Shown here: one piece after another, positions 21,355-30,862 of the stretch
Numbering within the stretch: position 1 is the first letter of the stretch
Layout: every line of letters starts with the position of its first letter
Origin: Gonocerus acuteangulatus
Taxonomy: Eukaryota > Arthropoda > Insecta > Hemiptera > Coreidae
Length of the DNA: 64,000 nt
NCBI GenBank assembly: GCA_946811695.1
Contig: OX328131.1
Location: 14,348,289-14,412,288, forward strand
Direction: 5' to 3'
Position numbers and translations under genes: made by a program
Notes under the pieces: model-generated
Database searches by the model: none
The model's input: the letters and a program-made list of their open reading frames with translations, nothing else
Told to the model about the DNA's origin: nothing

Positions 21355-23038
21355 CTGTTCGCTCATTTCTGGCTTCCCTAATAGTCCGATTGTGATGAAA
21401 TTTGGTACAAAAATCCGTCGTCCAATTTGAAAGGTCAAGTTCGTTAACCAGCAAAATCCGCCTACTGGAAGATGGCGTTTGGGGCGAAATTCGCGCAAAA
21501 AAAAATCGTAACGCTTTCGTTTTTGAGTTCATAAGCTTCTAAGTACTCGTTTTATATGATCCCTGAGCTAGAAAAACGAATGAAACCATTTTCAAGGCGA
21601 TAGCTTTAACCGTTTTTGAGAAAATTGGAAAAATATTTTTTGAATACCGTTTTTGGTTTGGGTACTTAGAATCATGGGATTCAGTTGAAACATTTTCTGC
21701 ACGTTCTACTTTCATCAAAACTAATATGTTGAAATTTTGGTTACGTTTGGAGTTAAGGAAGGGTTAGAATAAAATATTTTATTAACAGACATAAATGCTC
21801 TACAAAAAAGGTTCTAAAGAAAGTTTTAATTAGGCGATGTCAATCGGAGAAATAAGTGCTTAAAACTTTAAAGTAATTGATTTCGTTTGTTCGAATGGTT
21901 CTTTTTGTCTATTTTATTCCTTGTTATTTTTAAATTGCTTTAGTCGGATAATGTATTTGACAATAAAACAGATTAAGTAAAATAAGAAGATCAATTTATT
22001 GTTAAAATGTAGCGTTCAAAGAGAGAGATCCCAAGGCTTTCCAAATGCCTCTGTGCGGAGGCCTTTCTGCCCGACTTATGGGATAGCTGACCCATACAGG
22101 TAAGATTCTAAATCAAGACCTTTCAAGACTGGTTAGTTTGAGATTTCATTTGGATAGGTGTTTCGCTATTGATCTAAACAAAGTAATAACTGTTTCTATT
22201 CTATGCCTTCATAAACACTAAAGATAAGAACGGAACCACGCTAAGATGACGCAGTTCCTGCGAATCGGCCTTTTCTCAATGACACTCCGTCTATAAGACG
22301 GATGTTCCTACTAGCCTACGTTCCGAGTAGCCGTCTGCTAGACGCGTGTTCCGATTAATGTACTCATTGTGACGCACACTTACGCAGAACTTCAAACAAT
22401 GCGTACTAAAATAAAAGATTAGGATTCAGTAGCGTACAAAAACACATTTTTTTTTTTTTTTACTAATTATAATTTTTTACTAGCTTACATTTTCATAACT
22501 TTTTATTATTCTACATTTTTTACTAGTCTATTACTTTTGTACTTTTTTTTCTAGTCTAATTCTTCGAGTTTTGTCATTTTCTATTTTTTCTTATGGTAAT
22601 TTTTTACCATAAAAAAATTCGTAACTTTTTATTAGTCTACATTTTCAGAAATATTTACTACTCTATTATTTTTGCATTTTTCATTTTGTAACTTTTTTCT
22701 CATTGTAATTTTTTACTGTAATTTTGACTGAAATTAATGTAATAAAATTAAAGATAAGAAAAAAAAAAAAGAAAGAGAAAAAGACTGCATAGGCGGAAAT
22801 AATTTGGGTTTCCTATACAAACATTTCATAATTCTAACGAAATTCAGAAATAAATATTTTTCTTTTGTAGCATTTATTTTTCCTTTAACAAACAAAACTA
22901 CGTACCAATTATTAGATAATGATAAGTGACTTAAAAATAATTAGTAGGGTGTTAACAATGTGGAAATCAAGGTACCCGCCTAAGGGACGGATGTTCCTAC
23001 TAATAGAAGAAAAAAAGATGTTCCGCTGGAAGGGTTAA
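20933..23038. mobile_element. piggyBac-like non-autonomous element (TTAA target)
   Basis: The element is bounded by TTAA at 20933-20936 and 23035-23038. The inverted termini are CCCTTCCAACGGAATATCCG (left) and, from the right, CCCTTCCAGCGGAACATC. The internal motif GGACGGATGTTCC recurs near both ends and at about 22290. TTAA duplication with a CCC-starting terminal repeat is the piggyBac signature. No transposase ORF remains. A (TA)n-linked repeat lies inside (about 21249-21680). Confidence 0.75.
21249..21680 (+). repeat. (TA)n run with second family of linked repeat
   Basis: A (TA)n tract at 21249-21350, with a short interruption at about 21287-21300, is followed by TTTGTCTGTTCGCTC and then blocks such as GTGATGAAATTTGGTAC and CGTAACGCTTTCGTTTTTGA. 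The same order appears at 62641-62890 (TAACGCTTACGTTTTTGAGT) and, inverted and weaker, near 51880-52003. This family differs from the Helitron-like copies in sequence but shares the (TA)n junction. Confidence 0.65.
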
Positions 23039-23330
23039 AGCTACATAAGTTGACGCGTCTTACAGACCCGGTGCCAATACAAGCGTTAGTTATTGGGGTG
23101 CAACCACTAAAGGGTTAATTTCTGCATAATAAATCACTTACAGAATATACGTCTTGAGTTTATCCATCATTATCATTTCTAGCGGTGCGATTTTGGGCCA
23201 CCTCTTCTAGGTAGCCTCTTCTTCTGCTGCATTTGTCCAGAAAGGATCCTGCTTCTGCTAGGACTACCAAACTACTTCTCCTGGACTTAAATACTCGTAG
23301 ATACTAAACGCAAGTTTATGTACATTGCAG

Positions 23331-23508
23331 TTCCGGGAGTACGGAGAAGAGGCTCGGCCAGGCCTGTACCACTGGACGAAAGCAGCCGACCACGCTGGGG
23401 TATCGAACGCTGAACAGCTAGCGGAAGAGATGTGGTCCACGCTTCAGCTGTTGAGTAGATACATGAGGGATATAGAGCTCGAAGCGAAGTCAAGGAGGCT
23501 CAAAAGAT
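23331..23508 (+). CDS. Host gene exon (internal), unrecognised protein
   Basis: This 178-base open exon encodes 59 residues, starting FREYGEEARPGLYHWTKAAD and ending in SRRLKR plus one spare base. The acceptor is TACATTGCAG with a textbook branch-site match, TACTAAAC, about 30 bases upstream. The donor is GTAAGT. The composition (GC-rich third positions, no low complexity) is unlike all surrounding DNA. The predicted product is strongly helical, charged and spectrin-like in Trp/Leu spacing, but I do not recognise the gene. The leftover base fits the exon at 52985-53152, so the two are probably consecutive. No other exon is visible upstream, so the preceding intron is longer than 23 kb. Confidence 0.7.
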
Positions 23509-23516
23509 GTAAGTTA

Positions 23517-24060
23517 GGGCCCATTTACACTTTTATTAGTGCGGGTGTGAGTGCTGTTTAGCGATTAGAACAAAGCACGTGTGGACAGCAATTGTTTAGT
23601 GCGAGTGTCTCCACTAAACACACTGGGACCTATTTTATACCTGCCAACGGCTATAAAATAGCGTGCAATTTCACTTTTTCTGGCAAAGCAGGTCTCATAA
23701 ATGTATCTGATTTCTGTATGACGGGTGCTCCGAGATTTAGAAATGTATTAAATGACTCTTCAGTCATCCTGATAGAATAGTAATATTCCATGGTATCTTC
23801 AGAGGCCAATTCCATTAGGAGTTGGTAGCTCGCGCCATGAATGGCTCTTCTACTTTCGTTCCCATAGTCTTCTTGGTCCAAACGAGTTCTTCACATTCAG
23901 ACACCAAAGCGTTTAAAACTCCCTTAAGAATTTCTTGCGACCGCAAGCGAGCACAACAAGTTTTTGAGGCTGTTCGACCACAATACTTGCAGTTCTAAAC
24001 AGTACAATGAACACTACTCTCGGTAAACACTAACACTAAGCATTAATCACTCACAGGACT
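23517..24060 (-). pseudogene. PIF/Harbinger transposon remnant (HARBI1-like N-terminal region)
   Basis: Minus-strand frame 23651-23881 encodes GASYQLLMELASEDTMEYYY, then RMTEESFNTFLNL, IQKSDTFMRPALPEKVKLHA and IL. This is the conserved region just before the DDE domain of Harbinger nucleases (GA...LL.EL..ED...Y....RM....F..LL......I...DT..R.AI). A terminus GGGCCCATTTACAC sits at 23517, preceded by TTA, the usual PIF/Harbinger 3-bp target. The DDE domain and the far terminus were not found, so the element is truncated. It begins only eight bases after the splice donor of the neighbouring host exon. Confidence 0.78.
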
Positions 24061-24207
24061 TAAATTTTGTTCGGTATTTTTGCCAGATTCAGTAAAAATA
24101 TTACCGAGGGAGGTAGTTTTCCCAACTCGTATTATTTCGAGAGTGTGTAGACATTATCATATGAGTTAGCCTTATAACCGCTAACTATCGAACAGGACAT
24201 GCATCTC

Positions 24208-24306
24208 CGCAGATGTATAGGGTTTTTTTTTTTTTTTTTTTTTTTTTAATTGAATTTAAGGCGTGTCAACCGTTGGGGTCATTAACGCCAGCTGTATAGG
24301 GTTTGC
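24208..24306 (-). mobile_element. Short poly(A) retroposon insert with target duplication
   Basis: A T-run (24224-24247) plus about 50 bases ending CATTAACGCCAGC are flanked by two copies of TGTATAGGGTTT (around 24215 and 24293). This is the signature of a short, 5'-truncated retroposed copy on the minus strand. The body resembles the 3' part of the SINE at 20560-20748 only loosely. Confidence 0.55.
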
Positions 24307-24451
24307 TAGATCTACTTACACCGTAACTGAGAAATAAGATCGCGGAACTACCAGTCTCGACCCTTCGGTTCTCGTTCCTTCTATAACATTTCTCGACTCT
24401 TATAATTGTTTCAAAATAATGTTTCATCTCTTTGTATGCGTCTTCGTCCAT
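24266..24451 (-). CDS. Possible exon of an element-borne gene, uncertain
   Basis: The minus strand opens with ATG at 24451 and runs MDEDAYKEMKHYFETIIRVE and RRNENRRVETGSSA, and near 24315 meets a GTGTAAGTAG donor-like site. The composition is exon-like and the peptide is charged. It lies next to the Harbinger remnant, whose relatives often carry a second small MADF/Myb-type gene, but no MADF signature is visible. Confidence 0.25.
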   Translation of the reverse strand: MDEDAYKEMKHYFETIIRVEKCYRRNENRRVETGSSAILFLSYGVSRSSKPYTAGVNDPNG

Positions 24452-24663
24452 TGTCCGTTCTTGGAGGGAAGGAATACGAAAAAATACGTGTCAAGCCGAT
24501 CATAGTGAATGTGTGGGCACTGCTTTTCACGCCCGCATATATGCCTTCTGAATATATGAAGGGTTAATGATCCGTATAAAGGCTTCTGATTGGCCATAAC
24601 GAGCTAATGAAAGATCTGCACATGGATCGGGTCAGACTTGCCGTCTGAATCGCAGAACGACTC

Positions 24664-25750
24664 CCAAAGAGAACGCGTCCCGTTCTATCCCGTGTCCCGT
24701 TCTATTACACGTCCCATTCTATTCCGCGTCCCGTTCTATTCCGCGTCCCATTCTATTCCACGTCCCGTTCTATTCCGCGTCCCGTTCTATTCCACGCCCC
24801 GTTCTATTCCGCGTCCCGTTCTATTCCGCGTCCCGTTCTATTCCGCGTCCCGTTCTATTCCGCGTCCCGTTCTATTCCGCGCCCCGCTCTATTCTGCGTC
24901 CCGTTCTATCCCGCGTCCCGTTTTATTCCGCGCCCCGCTCTATTCTGCGTCCCGTTCTATCCCGCGTCCCGTTTTATTCCGCGTCCCGTTTTATCCCGCG
25001 TCCCGTTCTATCCCGCGTCCCTTTCTATTACGCGTCCCGTTCTATCCCGCTCCACGTTCTATTCTGCGTCCCATTCTATTCCGCGCCCAGTTCTATTCCA
25101 CGTCCCATTCTATTCCGCGTCCCGTTCTATTCCGCGTCCCGTTCTATTCCGCGTCCCGTTCTATTCCGCGCCCCGCTCTATTCTTCGTCCCGTTCTATCC
25201 CGCGTCCCGTTTTATTCCGCGCCCCGCTCTATTCTGCGTCCCATTCTATTCCGCGCCCAGTTCTATTCCACGTCCCGTTCTATTCCGCGTCCCGTTCTAT
25301 TCCGCGCCCCGCTCTTTTCCGCGTCCCGTTCTATTCCGCGTCCCGTTCTATTCCGCGTCCCGTTCTATTCCGCGTCCCGTTCTATTCCGCGCCCCGCTCT
25401 ATTCTGCGTCCCGTTCTATCCCGCGTCCCGTTCTATTCCGCGCCCCGCTCTATTCTGCGTCCCGTTCTATCCCGCGTCCCGTTTTATTCCGCGTCCCGTT
25501 TTATCCCGCGTCCCGTTCTATCCCGCGTCCCTTTCTATTACGCGTCCCGTTCTATCCCGCTCCCCGTTCTATTCTGCGTGCCATTCTATTCCGCGCCCAG
25601 TTCTATTCCACGTCCCATTCTATTCCGCGTCCCGTTCTATTCCGCGTCCCGTTCTATTCCGCGTCCCGTTTTATTCCGCGTCCCGTTCTATCCCGCGTCC
25701 CTTTCTATTACGCGTCCCGTTCTATCCCGCGCCCAGTTCTATTCCGTAGC
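24664..25750. repeat. 17-bp satellite with higher-order structure
   Basis: The unit is TTCTATTCCGCGTCCCG with variants (CCACG, CCCGC, TGCGT, GCCCCGC). It repeats about 64 times. Variant order is itself repeated: the pattern around 24810-25110 recurs at about 25318-25620, an offset near 508 bases, or about 30 units. Period 17 removes stops in one frame and leaves a 373-codon ORF of no coding meaning. It is GC-rich compared with its neighbourhood. Confidence 0.95.
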
Positions 25751-25759
25751 CTAATCTAG

Positions 25760-26843
25760 AGGTCTGGGCGTCCTGTAGTTTCATGGTGGAGCGTTCTTGT
25801 CTCTTCTTCGTTGTGACAAAACTTGATGTGGACTTATTGCAGTCTCAGAAGTACCTTTCTACGACTGCAATAAGTCCAAGACAGGATAACCCGTTTTCCT
25901 TACCTAATCTGCTTATTATACATGATCAACGCCAATAACAATTCGATAATACGCCATGAGAAATAATAATGAAAACAGATGACACTATTAAATACACAAA
26001 ATCTGTCGCAGTATAAAACTAAATATCCTTAAGAAAAAAAAAACAAAAAAAAACCTTTTTATTATGTGAATGTAAAGACGAGAGTATGGAAGTAGATAGC
26101 CTTTTATACTTGAGCTTCATTAGTGTTTGGTCATTATATTTTAAACATCGGTTAATGAGCTCGTCCTTGTACAAAGCCCTCGGGAAAATTTACTCAATGA
26201 AACCTTTTGAATTATGTGTAATTTAAATTTCACAGGAAAATGTTAGGAGAATTTTTTTAATCTTTTTTTTTTTTTTACTCTCGTTCCTAAACTACCAGAA
26301 ATAATTGGTTCTAGCTAAGATGTTAAAGAACAGCAATTAGTTTTAATAATAATTACTGAGAGCAATTAAAGAAGTGGGTGTAAAATAATTTAATCACAGT
26401 AAACGAGAATGCTTATGTAAAGATACCTATCTTTATTCTTTTTGATACAGAAATATTTATAGCAAGGGTTCACCCTCCTAATAATAAAAAAACTACATAG
26501 TAAGGTAAACGAGAAATGATTAGAGAATAGATTGTACAGCTAATATTACAATTGCGGGAACTGTAGATCTGTAGCGTCAGAATCATAGGTACAAAGCCTC
26601 GTGCCCTGACGACAGGACGAGTCATATAGAGAGACAAGCACTTGGCTGGCCAATATTTCCCTACTAGATCGAGCCACAAGCTAGAGCAGAGGTGGGGTGA
26701 AGGGTTTATAAGAGCCGGCTAACCTGTGGCGAGAATATTCGCATTAGTGCCTGAGTACTTGGATCAAATTAGCTGTTCTCACTCGAGTCAAAGGTATGTC
26801 GGTCAAATTTCATCACTTCTCCCCAAAGACTTAGAAATACTTA
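25760..26843. other. Unassigned DNA left of the Tc1-like element
   Basis: No gene was recognised. A short inverted pair, GGACTTATTGCAGTC / GACTGCAATAAGTCC, lies at about 25832-25880. Poly-A and poly-T runs lie near 26034-26050 and 26264-26275. Confidence 0.5.
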
Positions 26844-27122
26844 CACTCCTGGCCAAATTTATTTGTACGCTTGGTTTTTAGTGCAAAACATTAAATCTTG
26901 ATTTAATTTTTAATTTCTAATGATTGGAAATCACTATTTGATTGCATGTAAAACAAATAATAAGGTCTATAACCTGGCTAGAATATTTGCTAGCTCTATT
27001 TTGGAATAGAAGTAGGATTAGAATAATGAAAACAAAACTTGGCCAAATAAAATTGTATACCTATTATCTGCCCTTAAATCATTGGATTAAGTCAGTTTAA
27101 AGTTTCCTATTGTCTGAGATAG

Positions 27123-27128
27123 GTCTTG
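27123..27128. repeat. Polinton 6-bp target-site duplication, left
   Basis: GTCTTG lies directly against the left terminus and is repeated at 37081-37086. Six-base duplications are the Polinton/Maverick integrase hallmark. Confidence 0.88.
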
Positions 27129-27188
27129 AGTAGAGAGAATTAGAGCGTTCTAGGCCCTCATTTCGTACGGAAACCAGTGTAAACCAGC

Positions 27189-27903
27189 TGACGTCATTTC
27201 CTACAAGGAAAACAGTGTCAGCCAGCTGACGTCACGCCGGTGACGTCATCAGCTGGAGTACTGTCAGCCAGCTGACGTCACGCGACGTCATCAGCTACAA
27301 GGAAAACAGTGTCAGCCAGCCGCCATTTTCCTCACGAAGCCAACATGGATACCGCTTAATCACATCCGTATCTAAGAGCAGTTTACCGCCTAGTCTTAGC
27401 ATGAGTCATACTAGGCCCTCCTTAGATCCTTAGAAGCTCTAGAGACGCGCATTCAGTCATGGCAGCGCAATCAGAGGATGAGCACAGCGGTTATAGCGCT
27501 AGTGGTGGGAGCCACCCTTTCTCAAGACGGGTCAGCTTTCCAGAGTACCAACTAATTGAAGCACGCAGAAGATCGTTCGATACTTGGCCTTTAAGTAACA
27601 AAATAAACCCCAGCTACAAGGAAAACAGTGTCAGCCAGCCACCATCTTCCTCACGAAGCTGGGCTGAAACGGCCCTACTACGCTAGGTTAATAGCGCGTT
27701 TCCAAGTTTGAAACATTACCAGCCAGCTGCTGTCATCAGCCTGAGTACTGGCAGTCAGCTGACGTCACACTGTTGACGCCACTGCTTTGACGCGATGCTG
27801 ATCTAGGTTAATAGTGCGTTTCGTCTGTTAGCGCGTTTCCAAGTTTGAAACATTACCAGTCAGCTGACGCCTCCAATAAGCTAACGTCACGCTGTTGACG
27901 TCA
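27189..27903. promoter_or_regulatory. Cluster of TGACGTCA (CRE/ATF-type) palindromes near the Polinton end
   Basis: Perfect TGACGTCA octamers occur at 27189, 27227, 27241, 27273, 27760 and 27896, plus a CGACGTCA at 27283. The mirror set lies at 36306-37020. TGACGTCA is the binding site of animal CREB/ATF factors. Repetition of one palindrome at the ends of a protein-primed replicon suggests a role in terminal transcription or replication; that role is inferred. Confidence 0.55.
27459..27686 (+). pseudogene. BIR-domain-like fragment (IAP-related) in the left repeat
   Basis: The 75-codon frame begins MAAQSEDEHSGYSASGG. It contains FPEYQLIEARRRSFDTWPLS, which matches the opening of a baculoviral IAP repeat (Y...E.R..SF..WP). 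The zinc-binding C/H residues that follow in a real BIR are absent; instead the frame runs into the element's own CAGTGTCAGCCAGCC repeat and stops. It is read as a captured and truncated piece of an inhibitor-of-apoptosis gene. An identical copy lies in the right repeat (36523-36750, minus). It is too short for a family assignment beyond doubt. Confidence 0.45.
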
Positions 27904-28839
27904 TTGCTTTGACGCGATGCTGACCTAGGTTAATAGCACGCTATAGAGGTAGGGTCTTACGACGTTTTTTGGAATTAGAAAAAACGCGCTCCTCCATTTT
28001 CCTCATGAAGCTGGAGGTCCTTCAACGTACTGAGCGTAGCTGTAAGCGCCTCTATGAAGCGATGCTGCGATCAATAGCGCGCAGCATGTTTTTCATAATT
28101 TCCTTAGCGAAAGCAGTGTCAGTCAGCAGCAACCAGCTGTACTGACGTATCCTCAAAATCAATAACATCTAGTGTGACGAGCGTCTAGATCCATATCATA
28201 GCTTGTAAGAGTTTGTTAAGCATAGGGTGAGTGGTAGAGCACTGGACTAATAAGCTAGAGGGCTAATCCCGAGCAAGCACTAAGCACTAGTGTCTTAGCT
28301 CATGACCGTCCCTAGCCTAACCCAGCCTTTAATTAATTTAATGATGGGTACCTGGGATGACTCTAGCAGTTGAAGCAGCCAATGGGCGGTCGGAGCATAG
28401 TACTGACCACTAGTGTGCCGTATGACTCAGATACCTCTACTACCCTCAAGGCCCTCGTGACCTATTACGAGGGCCCCGAGGGTAATAGGAGGTTGTAATC
28501 TTAGTATTATAGTGTTTAGAATAAATAACAGTTTCGCTCTCTCACATTAATCGTGTAGGCGATATGTGATAGAGGGGACTGCTCCTTATCTTTACCTCGC
28601 CCCTCCATCCAACAGACTCCTCAGTAGACTCAGCAACCTACAGCTGCAAGAACCTTCAACACGCACAAGTGAGTGGAATAATTATTTTATTGTAACAGAT
28701 CACTCACTTATGGCGATGTCGGGGTGATAAAAGTGTCAATAGGATAAATAAATAGGCATGTTCAGGATAAAACGTGTTTTATTTTGTTATAACATAAAAA
28801 GGTTAACTTAAATGTACAAAAAGATTTACAACTTCCCTT

Positions 28840-29078
28840 AACTTAGTAGTTAATTTAAATGTACAAAAAGGTTTACAACTAGCCTTAACTTAGGTTTACA
28901 AAAAAAAAAATAGCTTATCTATCCTTAACTCAGATTTACAACCAACCTTAACTTAGATTTACAAAAATAGCTTATCTATCATTAACTTAGATTTACAACC
29001 AACCTTAACTCAGATTTACAACCAACCTTAACTTAGATTTACAACCAACCTTAACTTAGAGTTACAACCAACCTTAAC
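28840..29078. repeat. ~24-bp degenerate tandem repeat downstream of polymerase (left copy)
   Basis: Units of the type TTACAACCAACCTTAACTTA are repeated about 8-10 times with variants. On + the mirror array is 35131-35370, starting at the polymerase stop codon, so it is the 3' flank of that gene. Confidence 0.85.
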
Positions 29079-30456
29079 TTATGAAGTATTAGGGAGCGCA
29101 AGTAAGTTGTCCGAAGGTATCTTATAATGACCTAATGCTAGAGTGGAGACGTTATCTTTAAGAATATACCTTTTGTCATCGTTCGCTGATAGAGATATTT
29201 TATTAACTTCTGTACTATAAATGAAATGTTTGGATGAGCGGATAAACTTCATGGGATGACGAGCTGTATCATGGGTTTTTAAGCATGAAACATAATCTTG
29301 AAAGGTGATTTTATTTTTCAATACGGCTTTCTTAACACCTTTAGCTTTACGAATTTCACGTTTATCGATAAGTATTGCATACATTTTTGCCCGAAGCCCT
29401 ACAAACGCATTTATTAGCTCACCATTGGTCTCATCTTTGAATTTACCTAATACCTTTTTGTTCAGAGTCGAGAAACATTTATGATCGGGAGGGAAGTCGG
29501 ATGTATCCAAATACGGTAGGAGATCTATATAATCCTGGAATATATCTTCAGTAAATATCTTATATATGAATGAATCCGTATCTGTATAAGATAGGATTAA
29601 CCTTTCAGGTCCGAAACGCGGCATCATAACGTCGTAGTGGTAAGCGTACATGGTAGTCTTTGAAAGATCTAAAACACTTAGGCCGATGTAAAGGGGCTTA
29701 TTAAATTTTACTTTATTCTTTAACAGATGTATAGCAGCTAGGTTCTCGGTGTATATAGTCCTATCAATAAAATTATTTTTCGAAACCATTTTTTCAATCT
29801 TTTTAGCGTCGCACACGAGCTGCATATTCATTCGATTTCTGACATTTTCCATAGTTTTACCAAAAACCGAGTTGTTATAAAGTTTATATAGATCTTTTTC
29901 AAAAGCCGTGCGAGCAGTTGTTCGAAGTTGAGTATTATGGGAAATGTAGGGTTCGAGCCATTTAGACTGACGAAATTTTATCGCTCTATTAATTTTCTTT
30001 AAAATGAGGCCATGGTCTAAAGCTTGCTTGAGAGCTACGTAATGGGCGATATAATTTCTCCTAGGATTTAAATGAGGGACTAGTTTCCTGTGCTCACTCA
30101 CCTCTATATTGTCAGGTAGAAATGGTAGGGAGTTGTGCAAATCGTGTAGCTCTTGAGGGTAGTCGACATCAACATCAAGGATATATCCGTAGTCAGGTGA
30201 GAGTTTGCTTAGATCTATATCCCCCTCCACCCATTCAAACCCCCCATAGGGTAGCGATTGCACCATTGCATGGCCATATAAATTATTTGCATCTTGATAA
30301 ACGATATACGACGATGGCTCATTAGGATTATAGTTATTCAAGTATTTATTATTAGCTTCGATGAACCTGTGCGATACTTGACATATTCCTCCACGTATTC
30401 CTCGCTCAATCATTAAGATCATATCATAATCGGTGAGCAGTTGAAGTCTCACACCT
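29079..30456 (-). pseudogene. Polymerase 3' portion duplicated in the left repeat
   Basis: The minus-strand open frame (457 codons from the first ATG) is the same as the C-terminal end of the polymerase at 31480-35130, including DANNLYGHAM, NSVFGKT and YTDTDS. It lacks the exonuclease half and the N-terminus because the inverted repeat starts at 30456. It is therefore a truncated copy, not a second gene. It joins integrase-derived sequence abruptly at 30457. Confidence 0.93.
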
Positions 30457-30862
30457 TGGGCTCCGGCCCAAGTTAATAAAGATAATGAGAATTATATACT
30501 TTCAAAATATAGAAGCCTAGCACCTTTCGACAGCATCAAACGACATTCTCGCCCTCTTAAGAAGGATGATTATGTACGAATATCGCGCGAGAGAGGTGTT
30601 TTCGACAAAGCCTACCACCCCAACTATTCAACGGAGGTGTTTAAGATTGAAGAAGTAAAAACTACGAAGCCTCCTACATATCTTGAAGGACCTGAACGGT
30701 AGTCCCATCAAAGGCGCGTTTTATTCCGGGGAATTGCAGAAAACTACGTTCAACGACGTATATCTGGTAGAGAAAATACTGAGAAGAAAAAATAATCGCG
30801 TTTTAGTGAAATGGTTAGGTTTTCGAAAGCCTACATGGGAGCCTGCTAAAAATATTATATAA
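30457..30862 (+). pseudogene. Polinton integrase, C-terminal remnant with chromodomain
   Basis: From the repeat boundary an open stretch reads KKDDYVRISRERGVF and YHPNYSTEVFKI, the C-terminal DNA-binding part of retroviral-type Polinton integrases. After one frameshift near 30685 come SGELQKT and a chromodomain, VYLVEKILRR... VLVKWLGF... TWEPAKNI, ending TAA at 30860-30862. The catalytic DDE core and zinc finger are absent, cut off exactly at the repeat edge, so it is non-functional. Integrases of this class insert Polintons and give 6-bp duplications, matching what is seen at the ends of this element. Confidence 0.85.

Larger units (their letters stand above)
27129..30456. repeat. Polinton left inverted repeat (3,328 bp)
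   Basis: This is the reverse complement of 33753-37080. Both arms have exactly the same length, including an 11-base A/T run (28910-28920 versus 35299-35309). I saw no mismatches in the stretches I compared. It contains the terminal CRE-like cluster, the BIR-like scrap, a hairpin with 16-bp arms (about 28441-28484), a ~24-bp repeat array and the last 457 codons of the polymerase in antisense. Confidence 0.93.

Noticed and set aside
21185..21532. Ile-Tyr repeat frames across (TA)n runs (also 39868, 40124, 52116, 63267)
   Set aside because: Microsatellite artefacts.
24638..25759. 373-codon open frame (Arg/Pro/Phe/Tyr-rich)
   Set aside because: It is a translation of the 17-bp satellite; the repeat has no stop in this frame. 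No start context or family feature.
28205..28290. A functional tRNA gene in the Polinton repeat
   Set aside because: The T arm lacks the GTTCGAATC loop and the acceptor stem does not pair; kept only as a low-interest finding.
29079..30452. A second DNA polymerase gene on the minus strand
   Set aside because: It is the inverted-repeat copy of the C-terminal part of the polymerase at 31480-35130 and lacks the exonuclease half and a proper start.
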